Source: Cellulophaga sp. Hel_I_12
GTDB taxonomy: Bacteria > Bacteroidota > Bacteroidia > Flavobacteriales > Flavobacteriaceae
NCBI RefSeq assembly: GCF_000799565.1
Contig: NZ_JUHB01000001.1
Coordinates: 868,001-932,000, forward strand
Direction of reading: 5' to 3'
Length of the DNA stretch: 64,000 nucleotides
The notes beneath the pieces were generated by a model. That model was given only the letters and a program-made list of their open reading frames with translations. It ran no database searches and had not been told where the DNA came from. Every line of letters begins with the position of its first letter. Positions within the stretch are counted from its first letter, which is position 1. This document shows positions 1 to 10,000 of the stretch, in pieces. A program made the position numbers and the translations under genes.

Positions 1-109
1 GTGTCATTAGTGACTACTCGTATAATACATCAATTCCATTTATAATAGCTATTGTCCTAGACAGGATTATAAATTTTAGATATTTACTTCATAAATATTA
101 CTATGGAAA

Positions 110-445
110 TTATATAGTTGTTAATTTTAATTTATTTCTATTTAATCTTGAATTAATGTAATGAAGCACAAGCTTTTCAATTTTGTCATGAATATGAATT
201 CCTGTTTTTTTACACCTGCTTTTAATTACAATTCTGTATTCAAAATCCATTTTATAAAAAATTGTTTTTTGAACAGTAAAAAAACCGTTAGGGAAATATA
301 CTTTAAAAATTTCCTCATCCAGTTGAAGATTTAATTCAAATTCTCCACTGATCCAATTCAATAAATGCTCAAAACTGGACACCTCCTTAAGCTTTCCGAC
401 TTGTTCCCAAGAATAATATTTAAGATGACTGCTATGATTGGGCAT
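110..445 (-). CDS. Hypothetical small protein
   Basis: I do not recognise this 111-residue protein. It has an ATG start and no signal peptide or membrane segment. The sequence is mixed alpha/beta in character: aromatic-rich in the first 70 residues, with a basic C-terminal third. It lies downstream of the NagX-like gene on the same strand, with about 100 bases between them, so it could be the last gene of the sugar locus, but no LacI operator precedes it. Codon use looks like the neighbours. It is probably real because it is the only open frame here and has no competing frame, but no function can be assigned. Confidence 0.5.
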   Translation of the reverse strand: MPNHSSHLKYYSWEQVGKLKEVSSFEHLLNWISGEFELNLQLDEEIFKVYFPNGFFTVQKTIFYKMDFEYRIVIKSRCKKTGIHIHDKIEKLVLHYINSRLNRNKLKLTTI

Positions 446-541
446 TTTTTTATAAAAAATTAGACTGATCCTATTTTTTTAGAATTTGCTTCTTTTGAAC
501 ACTAATTCTGTGATTTTAATACTTCAGGTAATTACGTAGGA

Positions 542-1642
542 TTAAATTTTTATATATGTTTTATTTTTATGCATATACCATAGTATTAGATAAAGGATTG
601 CAAATCCTCCAAGTGTGGTAAAAGCGTCGTAGTATTTTCCCAAAAACTGTTCAAAGCCAAAAAGTAATTGTTTGGCTATTGAAGGAAAGTCAATAATGTG
701 AGAAGCCACATAGGCCGTTATAGCATTAATACCGATAATTTTTAAAGGCAAACTCCATTTAACATAACCTTTAATATCTATAATCCAATAAAATAAGGCT
801 AACAATAGATAACATAATCCGGAGGAGAATAATACGAAAGTACTTGTCCATATTTTTTTTACAATGGGGTGCCAAATATTCAATATTGAGCTGAGACAAA
901 TTGCAGTAACTCCAATGAATACTAGATATAATACTATTTTTTCTTTTTTCCAATGTAATCGCAATAATTCCCCAGCAAATAGCCCCGATAATGTAGTTGC
1001 GATAAAACCTAGTCCTGTTAAAAGCCATGTATACTGATAACCATCATCGAAACGTCCAAAAACTAAGTGATCAATATATAAAGCAATATTTTTGTCAGGC
1101 AGTAATTCGCTCTTTCCAATTCCTGGAATAGCTATAAATTCCAACAAACAACTGTAAACAATAAGGCATACAAAAAATAAAAGATATCTAACTTTTTTAC
1201 TAAAATTTATATAAAAAAAGCAAGAGAATAGATAACCTACTGCTATGGCTTGCAAGGTATTGCTATAAATTTTAAATTGATTAATGTCAAAAGAAAGAAG
1301 ATTTCCTTGGACAATCCATCCTAAAATAAAGAGAATTACAAAACGTTTAAGTAGATGCGGATATAAAAGCTTTTTAGAACGAATTTGGGCGTTTCTTTTT
1401 TCTAAGGAAAAAGGTATGACAACACCTACTAAAAATAGAAACAAAGGCATTATAATATCATAAAAATGAAAACCAAACCATTCAGGGTGTTCAAATTGTT
1501 TAGCAAGTTCTGCTGTAAAAGAATTTTCTGCACCTTTATTTAACGTATAAAAAAATCGATCTGCAAAAATAATCATAAGCATATCAAAACCCCTTAAAGC
1601 ATCAATAGATTGTATTCTATTTGCGTTTGAAGTACTTTTCAT
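542..1642 (-). CDS. NagX-like inner-membrane acyltransferase-family protein (DUF5009 / HGSNAT-like)
   Basis: This 366-residue polytopic membrane protein begins with a short cytoplasmic segment and the motif IDALRGFDM, typical of the DUF5009/NagX branch of the heparan-alpha-glucosaminide N-acetyltransferase family. About ten hydrophobic segments follow, and the acidic/aromatic HFYDIIMPLF region matches the family core. Family members in Bacteroidota and Xanthomonas sit in GlcNAc or glycan utilization loci and are thought to handle amino sugars at the inner membrane. The activity of NagX proteins is poorly defined. Here it is the distal gene of the sugar locus, separated from the PKD lipoprotein by 265 bases that hold a long palindrome. 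Family placement is good; the substrate is inferred from context. Confidence 0.8.
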   Translation of the reverse strand: MKSTSNANRIQSIDALRGFDMLMIIFADRFFYTLNKGAENSFTAELAKQFEHPEWFGFHFYDIIMPLFLFLVGVVIPFSLEKRNAQIRSKKLLYPHLLKRFVILFILGWIVQGNLLSFDINQFKIYSNTLQAIAVGYLFSCFFYINFSKKVRYLLFFVCLIVYSCLLEFIAIPGIGKSELLPDKNIALYIDHLVFGRFDDGYQYTWLLTGLGFIATTLSGLFAGELLRLHWKKEKIVLYLVFIGVTAICLSSILNIWHPIVKKIWTSTFVLFSSGLCYLLLALFYWIIDIKGYVKWSLPLKIIGINAITAYVASHIIDFPSIAKQLLFGFEQFLGKYYDAFTTLGGFAILYLILWYMHKNKTYIKI

Positions 1643-1816
1643 AATTTACTCTATTTGAGATTCCTAGCTCTTAAAAAATACATGATCTTACATTCTAGTA
1701 TTTTGACCATGGATAAACTACTTGAAAAGAGTGTTTTATCGGATTTTAATTTCTTGCTTGGAAAAGCGACCATTACTTTATGCTAAGATCTTTAACTTGT
1801 GAATGCCTATTTAATT

Positions 1817-1874
1817 TTTTTTGATCACCTTAGCGAATACGCTATCGCGTATGCTTCGCTAAGGAATCAAAAAA
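1817..1874. repeat. Long imperfect palindrome (24 paired bases)
   Basis: The arms are TTTTTTGAT and ATCAAAAAA outside, CCTTAGCGAA and TTCGCTAAGG in the middle, and TACGC and GCGTA inside, around a TATC loop, with small bulges between them. It lies between the PKD lipoprotein gene and the NagX-like gene. It is nearly symmetric, and the T tract is in the 5' arm on either strand, so it is not a classical intrinsic terminator. It may act as an mRNA-stabilising or processing hairpin, or be a dispersed REP-like element. Confidence 0.7.
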
Positions 1875-1907
1875 CAAACTCACTCAACTTTATTTTTTAC
1901 TTCAATT

Positions 1908-2753
1908 TTATTGAATTTCTATCACAATTGGGGCACCTGAAGGATCTGGATAAATCTCCGCACCGTAACTAACAAAAACTCCAAAATCAACAGTCTCGCC
2001 AACGGTGCCGAAAAAACTTTTCGGTACACTAAATTCTACAGCATTGGTGGATGCATCTATACTTACAACACCCGATCCTCTAAATTCAGGAGAAGGTATA
2101 GGGTTCCAAGAAAATCCATTTCCAGGACCTACATGCTCGTAAAATGATCCCCATCCTGGAATAACAGCTGGACCTTCATAAAGAAATTCCGCTCCAATAT
2201 TCCAATTTTCATTATAACCTGTTGCTGAATTCATGTCTGTATTAAACATCATATCTATCACGGGTAATTCCATAGTAGTTCCACCTTGAAAATAAATGTA
2301 AATTTTTGGGCCTTTTGTGTAAAATTTCATCAATTTAATAGAGCGGTTCGTTTCTGGAAACTCAGCTGCCACAGGAACCACATCCCAATCTTCAAAATCT
2401 CCATCAATCGTAATGTCAGCATTAATAATAATTGGAGCCTCTATGGTTTTAGCAATATAAGCTTCTTGTCCATCTGCATTAAAAACGGTAAGAGAAACGG
2501 TTAATTCGCCTCCTTTAATATTATAGGTGTATACGGGATCTTTATCATAAGAATAGAAGTTAAGATCTCCAAAATCCCAACGATAGGCTTCTGCATTTGT
2601 AGAAAGATTTGTAAACGTAAATGTACTACCATCACTTGTGAATGAAAAGTCAGCAACGGGCATATTTTCATTTTCTGTTGTATTATCGTCATTTGAACAG
2701 CCTATTCCTAAGGTAAGAAAAAGTAGGTAAAATATTTTTTTTAAATTTTTCAT
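1908..2753 (-). CDS. Surface lipoprotein with PKD domain and CBM9-like C-terminal domain
   Basis: The 281-residue product has a lipoprotein signal peptide ending in LGIGC, with the lipidated cysteine at residue 19. An acidic Asp/Asn/Glu-rich linker follows, as in surface-exposed Bacteroidota lipoproteins. Residues 32-105 form a PKD fold with the YRWDFGD signature. Residues 112-281 begin with ITIDGDFEDW, the opening strand of CBM9-type carbohydrate-binding modules. Such proteins at the end of a Sus operon usually serve as surface glycan-binding proteins. The gene follows the DUF4874/DUF4832 gene with 34 bases between them and is probably co-transcribed with it. No catalytic residues are evident. 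The glycan bound is unknown. Confidence 0.75.
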   Translation of the reverse strand: MKNLKKIFYLLFLTLGIGCSNDDNTTENENMPVADFSFTSDGSTFTFTNLSTNAEAYRWDFGDLNFYSYDKDPVYTYNIKGGELTVSLTVFNADGQEAYIAKTIEAPIIINADITIDGDFEDWDVVPVAAEFPETNRSIKLMKFYTKGPKIYIYFQGGTTMELPVIDMMFNTDMNSATGYNENWNIGAEFLYEGPAVIPGWGSFYEHVGPGNGFSWNPIPSPEFRGSGVVSIDASTNAVEFSVPKSFFGTVGETVDFGVFVSYGAEIYPDPSGAPIVIEIQ

Positions 2754-2787
2754 AATGAGTATTTTTTAGAATGTTTAGTTTTCGTAT

Positions 2788-4146
2788 TTAATTTATAATT
2801 AGTGTATGACCTAATTTATTAAAACCAGTTTCTGCCTCCCAAACGTTTGTATTTGCTAATCGAATTTTATATTCATTTCTTTCGGCTAATTCTGAAGAAG
2901 CGTCATTAATTTCCATTAATAATTCATAAGTGTCCGCAGGAATATTACTTAAGGAAACAGTTTCGCTTAAATTGTAGCTTATTTTAGGTATTACTTTGCG
3001 CACGTCAAAAGTTAATTTTTTCTTGTAAATAGCGCCAGTGGTCTTTGAACGAAATACAAGGTTTGTATTCTTTGTATTGTATACTGGTGCAAAACCAATA
3101 TTATTTATGGTGACATTAATTTGAAAACTGGAACTGGCCATATTGGAAAACTCAGCACTTTGAAAAGCCAATCTATAACCTAGTTTTCGCTGAAAATCGT
3201 TAAAGCAATTGGCATCTTTCCAACCTTGTAAAACTGGTCCATAATAGTCTAGGTTTAAATAGGTCCATTTTAGCAGTTCCATCTCACTAGTAGCTGTTAG
3301 ACATGTGGCTAGAGGAATTCCTGAAGGAGGACAGGTTTCGCCACCAGTTGGAACATACAAAGCTTCTTGACTAATAAATTGTTTTTCAATGATTACATTT
3401 TCATAGGTACCATAATCATTTGAACTAGCTAAAAAGCAATCATTATGAAAACCTACTCTTGCTATATCCGAAAGACTATAGCCCACATCGGCATTCATTG
3501 CTGAGGAATAATTAAATATTTGTTGCTTATAGAGTGGTGTTCGCAATTGGATTTTAATTTCCGGCGGAAAAGCATCCAATAGTTTCGTCATCACTGCTTT
3601 TTTATTTTCAATCGATGTTAATCCGTTTGTAGTGTAATACCATTCTCCCCAAGAACCTATAAATCCAGCTTGTACAAAAGCAATAACATCTGCATTTACT
3701 GCGAATATTGGTTTCAACTGATCTAAATGTGTTTCAATAACGTTTAGAGCAGCATCTGTACTCTCCTGATTTTCGTTATAGGCAAAACGAAGTACACATT
3801 TAATTCCAGCATTTCGCAAACGTTCGAAATCTGTTTTAATGAGATTTAGTTGAGTTTCACTTAAAGCTGTTTCCTTGAATTTTTCAAGATTATATAATCT
3901 TAAAATGAGGGTTACATTTTCACCTTTAAGATTCGCTAAGTATACTTCGTTTAAAGGCGTACCTTCAGAAGCAACTGACAACGAATGCATAAAGCCTCTT
4001 TCGGGATTTGAAAAAACATCATTCGAAACAGTGTATGATATTTTATTTATTCCTATTTCTTCTGTTTCCTCATTTGGACTGTCTCCATTGCTTTGACAAC
4101 TAGAGTTGACCATTAAAAAAAGTAATCCAACGGTTAAAAATTTCAT
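2788..4146 (-). CDS. DUF4874/DUF4832 lipoprotein, possible glycan-active enzyme
   Basis: This 452-residue protein carries a lipoprotein signal (MVNSSC, cysteine 17) and an acidic surface-export-like linker. The N-terminal half begins with the NPERGF motif near residue 47 and contains GSWGEWY around residue 165, both typical of DUF4874. This region looks like a TIM-barrel glycosidase fold with conserved acidic and aromatic residues. The C-terminal half matches DUF4832, a beta-sandwich-like partner domain. It sits directly after the GH109-like gene, 14 bases apart. No other secreted hydrolase besides the GH109-like protein is encoded here, so this is the best candidate for the enzyme attacking the polymer. 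That role is inferred from context and not established for the family. Confidence 0.75.
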   Translation of the reverse strand: MKFLTVGLLFLMVNSSCQSNGDSPNEETEEIGINKISYTVSNDVFSNPERGFMHSLSVASEGTPLNEVYLANLKGENVTLILRLYNLEKFKETALSETQLNLIKTDFERLRNAGIKCVLRFAYNENQESTDAALNVIETHLDQLKPIFAVNADVIAFVQAGFIGSWGEWYYTTNGLTSIENKKAVMTKLLDAFPPEIKIQLRTPLYKQQIFNYSSAMNADVGYSLSDIARVGFHNDCFLASSNDYGTYENVIIEKQFISQEALYVPTGGETCPPSGIPLATCLTATSEMELLKWTYLNLDYYGPVLQGWKDANCFNDFQRKLGYRLAFQSAEFSNMASSSFQINVTINNIGFAPVYNTKNTNLVFRSKTTGAIYKKKLTFDVRKVIPKISYNLSETVSLSNIPADTYELLMEINDASSELAERNEYKIRLANTNVWEAETGFNKLGHTLIIN

Positions 4147-4160
4147 CCTTTATTTTTTTA

Positions 4161-5534
4161 TTAATAATTATTTTTCATCCAGTTGTATGGCGTTCTTTTC
4201 ACCCAAGTGCCTCTGGTAAAGTCTGGAAAATTTTGAGGTTCTCCATTATTCTCAATAGACATTTCTGAAAGAGGTGTAATAGCGCTCCAGGCGGCAGCAT
4301 CGTAAGCATCCATTGGAGGGGCAACATTTAATTTAGCAGCTTCCACAAATGCATTAATCACAAAGAAATCCATACCTCCATGTCCAGAATCATTAGCCAA
4401 TTCTCCATATTTTTGCCATAATGGATGGTCGTATTTCTCCAACCATTTATCTGCAACATCCCATTGATGAGCTTCTGTTGTACCATCAATGTGAATTCTA
4501 TTTCCATCATCTTCCCATAGTCCATTTGCCCCTTGGACTCTGAATCCCAACGAATAGGGTCTAGGAAGATTGGTGTCATGAGTAATTAGTATAGTTTCTC
4601 CATTGGTGGTTTCAACGGTTGATGTAATGACATCGCCAAGCTTAAATTTTAGTTTGGCATTTGGATGATTTTCACCACCAACTTTAACTATATAATTATG
4701 TAATCCAATACCTTTTGTCGCATGGGACGTAATTGAAGAAAACCTATTTCCTCTATTAATATTACACATTGCCGCTATTGGCCCAATACCATGAGTTGGA
4801 TAAACATCGGCGTTTCTTAATAGTGAATGTTGGGTTCTCCATTTTGCTTCGGAAATTCCTTTATCGCCAAATTCAGCACCAACGTGTTCAGGATTAATTC
4901 CATCATTAAATTTTATATGACGTAAATCATGTTGATATCCACATCTAAAATGAATTAATTCTCCAAATACATCTTGCTTTACCATATTCAATACAGCCAT
5001 GATGTCTCTTCTATAATTCACATTCTCAAGGATCATTAAATGGGTTCCTGTTTCTTCATGTGTATTGACTAAGTCCCAGCATTCTTCCATTGTATTTGCA
5101 GCAGAAACTTCTAAACCAGTATATTTACCAGCTCTCATAGTATCTTTTGCCATTCGAGTGTGCCATAACCAAGGCGTAGCAATAATAACTGCATCTACAT
5201 TATCCAATGCTAAAAGATTCCTGTAATCATAATCATCTTTACCAAAGACTATTGGTTTTTTAAATTTTTTACTTGTAATTAACTCCGTTGCGCGGGTGAT
5301 TCTTGTAGGATCAACATCGCAAATGGCAGTGATGTCTACGTCATTTCTTAAAAGTAAATTATTTAGATGGTTAGTTCCGCGGAGTCCAACACCTATTAAT
5401 CCTACCTTTAATTTTTCTTTATTTGAATCCATACCAAAAGTAAAACCTGGTAATAAGGTAATACCCGTTCCAACGATTGCAGATTTCTTTATAAAATTTC
5501 TTCTAGAGTCCATATTTTTCTCTTTCTTGTCCAT
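4161..5534 (-). CDS. Tat-exported GH109-like Gfo/Idh/MocA protein (alpha-N-acetylgalactosaminidase family)
   Basis: The 457-residue product starts with a twin-arginine signal (DSRRNFIKKSA) and continues with a Rossmann NAD-binding motif GVGLRGTNHL near residue 47 and the C-terminal Gfo/Idh/MocA beta-sheet domain. Segments such as VLNMVKQDVFGELIH and the following YQHDLR closely resemble GH109 enzymes. Those enzymes use bound NAD+ to cleave alpha-N-acetylgalactosaminides by a redox mechanism. Export by Tat fits a cofactor-loaded enzyme. The second methionine (codon 8) places the RR motif at a standard distance and may be the true start. The family also contains sugar dehydrogenases, so activity is probable but not certain. 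It follows susD across a strong hairpin. Confidence 0.75.
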   Translation of the reverse strand: MDKKEKNMDSRRNFIKKSAIVGTGITLLPGFTFGMDSNKEKLKVGLIGVGLRGTNHLNNLLLRNDVDITAICDVDPTRITRATELITSKKFKKPIVFGKDDYDYRNLLALDNVDAVIIATPWLWHTRMAKDTMRAGKYTGLEVSAANTMEECWDLVNTHEETGTHLMILENVNYRRDIMAVLNMVKQDVFGELIHFRCGYQHDLRHIKFNDGINPEHVGAEFGDKGISEAKWRTQHSLLRNADVYPTHGIGPIAAMCNINRGNRFSSITSHATKGIGLHNYIVKVGGENHPNAKLKFKLGDVITSTVETTNGETILITHDTNLPRPYSLGFRVQGANGLWEDDGNRIHIDGTTEAHQWDVADKWLEKYDHPLWQKYGELANDSGHGGMDFFVINAFVEAAKLNVAPPMDAYDAAAWSAITPLSEMSIENNGEPQNFPDFTRGTWVKRTPYNWMKNNY

Positions 5535-5543
5535 AAGATTTTA

Positions 5544-5583
5544 AAAAGACTGTTTTTTTGCCAAAACAGTTAAACAGTCTTTT
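5544..5583 (-). terminator. Intra-operon hairpin between susD and the GH109-like gene
   Basis: A 12-bp perfect stem, AAAAGACTGTTT with AAACAGTCTTTT, closes a 16-base loop. On the leftward transcript the 3' arm runs into a short U-rich stretch, so it may act as a partial terminator or 3'-end stabiliser. Such a hairpin would let susC-susD transcripts exceed those of the downstream genes, a common pattern in Sus-type operons. Confidence 0.65.
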
Positions 5584-5595
5584 GGTCATCTTAAA

Positions 5596-7065
5596 TTAGT
5601 TGTATCCAGGATTTTGTAAAAAATTACCTTTTCCTTCACTTATACGGGCTAAAGAAAATGGGAATAATGCTTTGTATGGAGCACTTTGACTAGCAACTCC
5701 ATTAAGAGCATTAGCATATTCAGTGTATTTCCCATGTCTAATTAAATCAGATCGATACTGCCCATTTTCACACCAATATTCATGAGATCTTTCAAGAAGT
5801 ATCATTGTATTAAACGAGTCAATATCCGCAAAATCCGCCAAGATAATATCATCTAAACCTGCTCTATTTCTAACCTCATTCACTAAATCTATGGCCTCTT
5901 GAGAAGGTGTTCCTGTTTTATTAGCCAAAGCTTCTGCTTTGGATAACAATACATCTGCATACCGGTAAATAATCATATCGATGGTTGTTAAACCTGGCAA
6001 CTGTGGATCTAAACCAATTTTTAATGGTATAGGACCTAATTGCATTACGTTGGCCGGATTGGATCTATTATAAAGAACTCCATCAGTTCCAGTATATTCC
6101 GCAATCAAATTTGTTTTTCTTACATCATTTGTCTCAAAAGAATCATAAAATTGCCAAGAACTTTGTACCGTTCCAAAACCTTGAACTCCAGGAAAGTTAT
6201 TGGGTGCCGCCATAAGTTGCCATTGATTTTCACTTGTGCCAGCATAATCAGCAGGTACAGCCCATATTACTTCTTTACTTTCAATTGGGGCATTAACTTG
6301 CCATAAACCAACATAATCAGGATCTAATTCATAATGATTCATTTGCATGATTAAGTTGGCTTGTGTTTCTACATCGGCCCATCTTTTTTGATGTAAATAC
6401 AATCTAATTAATAGCATTCTAGCCATACCTTGACTAAAGCGACCATAAACAGCCTCATCTGGAGTTGGTAAATCTTCAGCGGCATCTAAAAGATCATTTT
6501 CTATAAAATCTACGGTTTGCTGTTCACTTAATCTCGCTAATGGATTTTCAATTAATGGATTTTGTAATACCTCAAGAGGAGCAATAACCAAACCTCCATA
6601 CATATCAAAAAGTTCATAGGCAAGAAGGCCTCGAGCACATTTAATCTCTGCAATTCCAGCTTTTTTTACATTTTCATTGATATCTGAATTTTCAATACGA
6701 TCAATGTTTAAGGTCATTGAACTAATTTGATTATAAAAGACATCATAATACCGCGTAAATGCAGTTAAGGTTGGATTATAACTATGCAATGTGGCTTGCT
6801 GTTGTTGTCCGTAAGGTCCTTGTAATATTTCGGTTGTTGCATCTAATGTAAACATAAGACCTGTTTCCGCTGTCGCATGTATCCCATTGGCATAACCACC
6901 TCTTAAAGGGAAATAAGCTGCGACAACTAATGCTTGTACATCCGCTTCAGATGAAGGAAAAATACTAGGATTAATTTCGTCAAAATTAACAGATTTTAAT
7001 TCTGGATCACATCCAGAAAGTATTATTAGTAATGAACTAAGAATATATATTTTGAAATTTTTCAT
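5596..7065 (-). CDS. SusD/RagB-family outer-membrane glycan-binding lipoprotein
   Basis: The 489-residue protein has a lipoprotein signal (IILSGC, cysteine 19) followed by the N-terminal TPR-rich SusD-like region and the C-terminal RagB/SusD domain with its conserved terminal LQNPGY. SusD proteins cap the SusC channel on the cell surface and capture oligosaccharides. The gene starts 15 bases after susC, the universal SusC-SusD arrangement, so the two form a pair. The length is in the normal range of 480-600 residues. Its specificity cannot be read from sequence; the neighbouring enzymes suggest an N-acetylhexosamine-containing glycan. Confidence 0.95.
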   Translation of the reverse strand: MKNFKIYILSSLLIILSGCDPELKSVNFDEINPSIFPSSEADVQALVVAAYFPLRGGYANGIHATAETGLMFTLDATTEILQGPYGQQQQATLHSYNPTLTAFTRYYDVFYNQISSMTLNIDRIENSDINENVKKAGIAEIKCARGLLAYELFDMYGGLVIAPLEVLQNPLIENPLARLSEQQTVDFIENDLLDAAEDLPTPDEAVYGRFSQGMARMLLIRLYLHQKRWADVETQANLIMQMNHYELDPDYVGLWQVNAPIESKEVIWAVPADYAGTSENQWQLMAAPNNFPGVQGFGTVQSSWQFYDSFETNDVRKTNLIAEYTGTDGVLYNRSNPANVMQLGPIPLKIGLDPQLPGLTTIDMIIYRYADVLLSKAEALANKTGTPSQEAIDLVNEVRNRAGLDDIILADFADIDSFNTMILLERSHEYWCENGQYRSDLIRHGKYTEYANALNGVASQSAPYKALFPFSLARISEGKGNFLQNPGYN

Positions 7066-7080
7066 ATCTACACTATTTTA

Positions 7081-10000
7081 TTAAAATTTTAAATCAATTC
7101 CTAAAGTGAAGGTTCTAACATTTGGATATGCGGCGGTATATGCATCTGTTTCAGGATCAATACCATTGTAAGGAGTAATTACAAAAAGATTTTGTCCATC
7201 CAATCTGATATTGCCACCAGAAATATATTTTCCAAACCATTTTTGGGGTAAGGCATAACCTAATGAAACATTTTGAAGCCTAATAAACCAGGCATCCTGT
7301 AAAAAGAAATCACCCGAATCGTATTGAGAAAAACCGTAATGCGATGCAGGTCTAGTTGTTGAAGGGTTTTCAGGAGTCCAACGGTCTAAAACACTTCTTA
7401 AAGCATTTCGTCCATTCGCTGCAACACCCACTGCTGTTACTCCATAAGCAAAGTCAGTCTGGTCAACAATTTTACGCCCAAACATTCCATTAAAATTGAA
7501 ATTTAATGAAAAATTCTTATAGCGGATAGTATTGCTAAAACCTGCAATAAAATCGGGATCTGAAGAACCTAAAAGTACAATATCGGCTTGATCAATTATA
7601 CCATCTGCTTCTCCAGTTCGTAAGAATACTCCGTTTTCATCCACAACTGGATTTCCAAAACTATCTCTTTGAAACCCGTTTATATCTTTCAGTTTAATTT
7701 GTCCTGGAAATAAATCAGGTTGGGCAACTACAGTTTCACCGGCCTGCATAATCCCATCTGACAAATAGGTGAACTGCGCTCTAATTGGATCATCTTCACT
7801 TTCAAAAACCGAAGGCTTAAAATCAGGAGCGCGCTCTTTCCAACGATCATCATATTTAGAAAATATAAAAGTACTATTCCAAGAAAAGTCTTTAGAAGCT
7901 ACGTTTACTGTATTCAGTGTAAGTTCTACCCCTTTACTCTGAGTTGTACCAACATTAGCCCAAACCGTATTTATTTCATTATAGGAGTTGATAGGTTTTA
8001 GTTGTAACAAATCTGAAATTTGTTTATTATATACTTCAATTGATCCGGAAAATCTTTGATTAAAAAAACCAAAATCTAATCCTAGGTTCAACTCGGTGGT
8101 TGTTTCCCACTTTAAATCTGGATTGGCCAAACGAGAAGCAAAAACACCTACTAATAATGATTCGTCAGGATTTAAATAGGCAGGATTTGCGAAATAAGCA
8201 GCAAAAGCATTTCCTCCTATATCTGCGTTACCCGTTTCACCATATCCAACTCTTAATTTTAATTGAGATATTTTATTTGTATTATCTTTTATAAAAGATT
8301 CTTCGGCTAAATTCCAACCAATAGCAACCGATGGAAATATTCCATATTTATTATTGTCAGCAAAAACGCTTGCTCCATCTTTTCTAACGGTTGAGGTAAA
8401 AATATAGCGATCCTTATAAACATAATTAATACGACCAAAATAGGAAACAAAGTTATTTTCTAATTTAGTTGAGCTTAATGTTTTTACCCCCGCACCTGCA
8501 TTCAGGTTATTCCATAAAAAAGCGTCGGTAATGAAATCTGTGTTTCCCGCTGAAGAAGCTTCTGAATTGAATGATTGTTGTGAATAACCTAGTAGAAAGT
8601 TTAAGCTATGATCTTCTAAAATCGTTTTGGTATAATTAAGTGTAATATCTAATAATTTATCATTCTTTCTATTATTACTTATCGACGCTCTACCATTTAC
8701 TTGTTCCCCTCTCAATGTAGTTCTAGGTAAGTACGTATTTCTACTTCCACCTCCTTGATCTATACCCGCTTGAACACGCGCAGTTAAACCAGTTATAGGC
8801 TTAAGTTCTAAGTAAAAGTTTGTTAATGTTCTATCAATAACACCTTTATCCGTTATCGTAAGCAGCGAAAAAGGATTTGGTTCCACTGCATTATCGGGAT
8901 TTGTCGGATAATTACCAAAGGCATCAATTGCTTCGATGATAGGACTTTGTTGAATTGCAGACCGAATAATTCCTGAATTTTCAAATGGTTGATCACCTAA
9001 TTGTGTGTTGTCATTATTTATGCGGCTCAAGGTCATATTTACACCCAAATTCACATAATCATTTATTTTTTGGTCAATATTTAAACGCAATGATGATCTT
9101 TCGAAAGCAGAATTTTTAGGAACCCCTTTTTGCTCAAATAAGTTTCCCGAGAGATAATATTTTGTAGATTCTGAACCTCCTTGTACGGCAATGTTATGTT
9201 GTTGAATACTTCCGTTTCTTGTAACCAAACCTAGCCAATCTGTACCTGTACCAGCATTTCTAATTTGTTCATCAGAATAGAAACGGGTAAAAGCGACACC
9301 ATTCACTGGACTTGAGATTGCTTCTTCTAAAGTTCTATTGCTATAGGGAGCAATTCTATTTTGAAAAGCCCAATTTTCGAAAGCTGCTTCGTTTCGCAAT
9401 TGCATCCATTCTTTTAAATCCAAAACATCATAATCATCATTATAGGCTTGGTATGAAAAAGAGGATGAATAATCTACTTGCACTTTCCCTGTTTTACCTT
9501 TCTTTGTTGTGATCAGAATAACTCCATTTGCAGCTCTTGCACCATAAATTGCAGTAGAACTTGCATCTTTTAAAACTTCAATAGATGCAATATCATTTGG
9601 GTTGAATGAATTTAATATATTCTGTGTTCCACCATCATAAATATTACCACTTCCTGGTTGTTGAAAATCAGTTATAGGAAATCCATCGACAACAATTAAT
9701 GGTTGATTACTTGCATTAATTGAACCTGCGCCTCTTATTTGAATATCCAAACCGCCTCCAGGTTGGGCACTATTTTGAGTAATCTGCAAACCAGAAACAC
9801 GCCCCTGCAAGGCTTGTCCAATAGATGGCGTTGATGATAAAACCAACTCTTCACTTTTCACCGAAGAGATTGCTCCTACCAAATCCTTTTTTCTTTGGGT
9901 ACCGTAACCAACAACAACAACTTCTTCTAAACTGGTGGTATCAGGAGACATTTTAATGTTGATCTCGGTTTGATTGGAAATCAGTATTTCCTGAGCTAAA

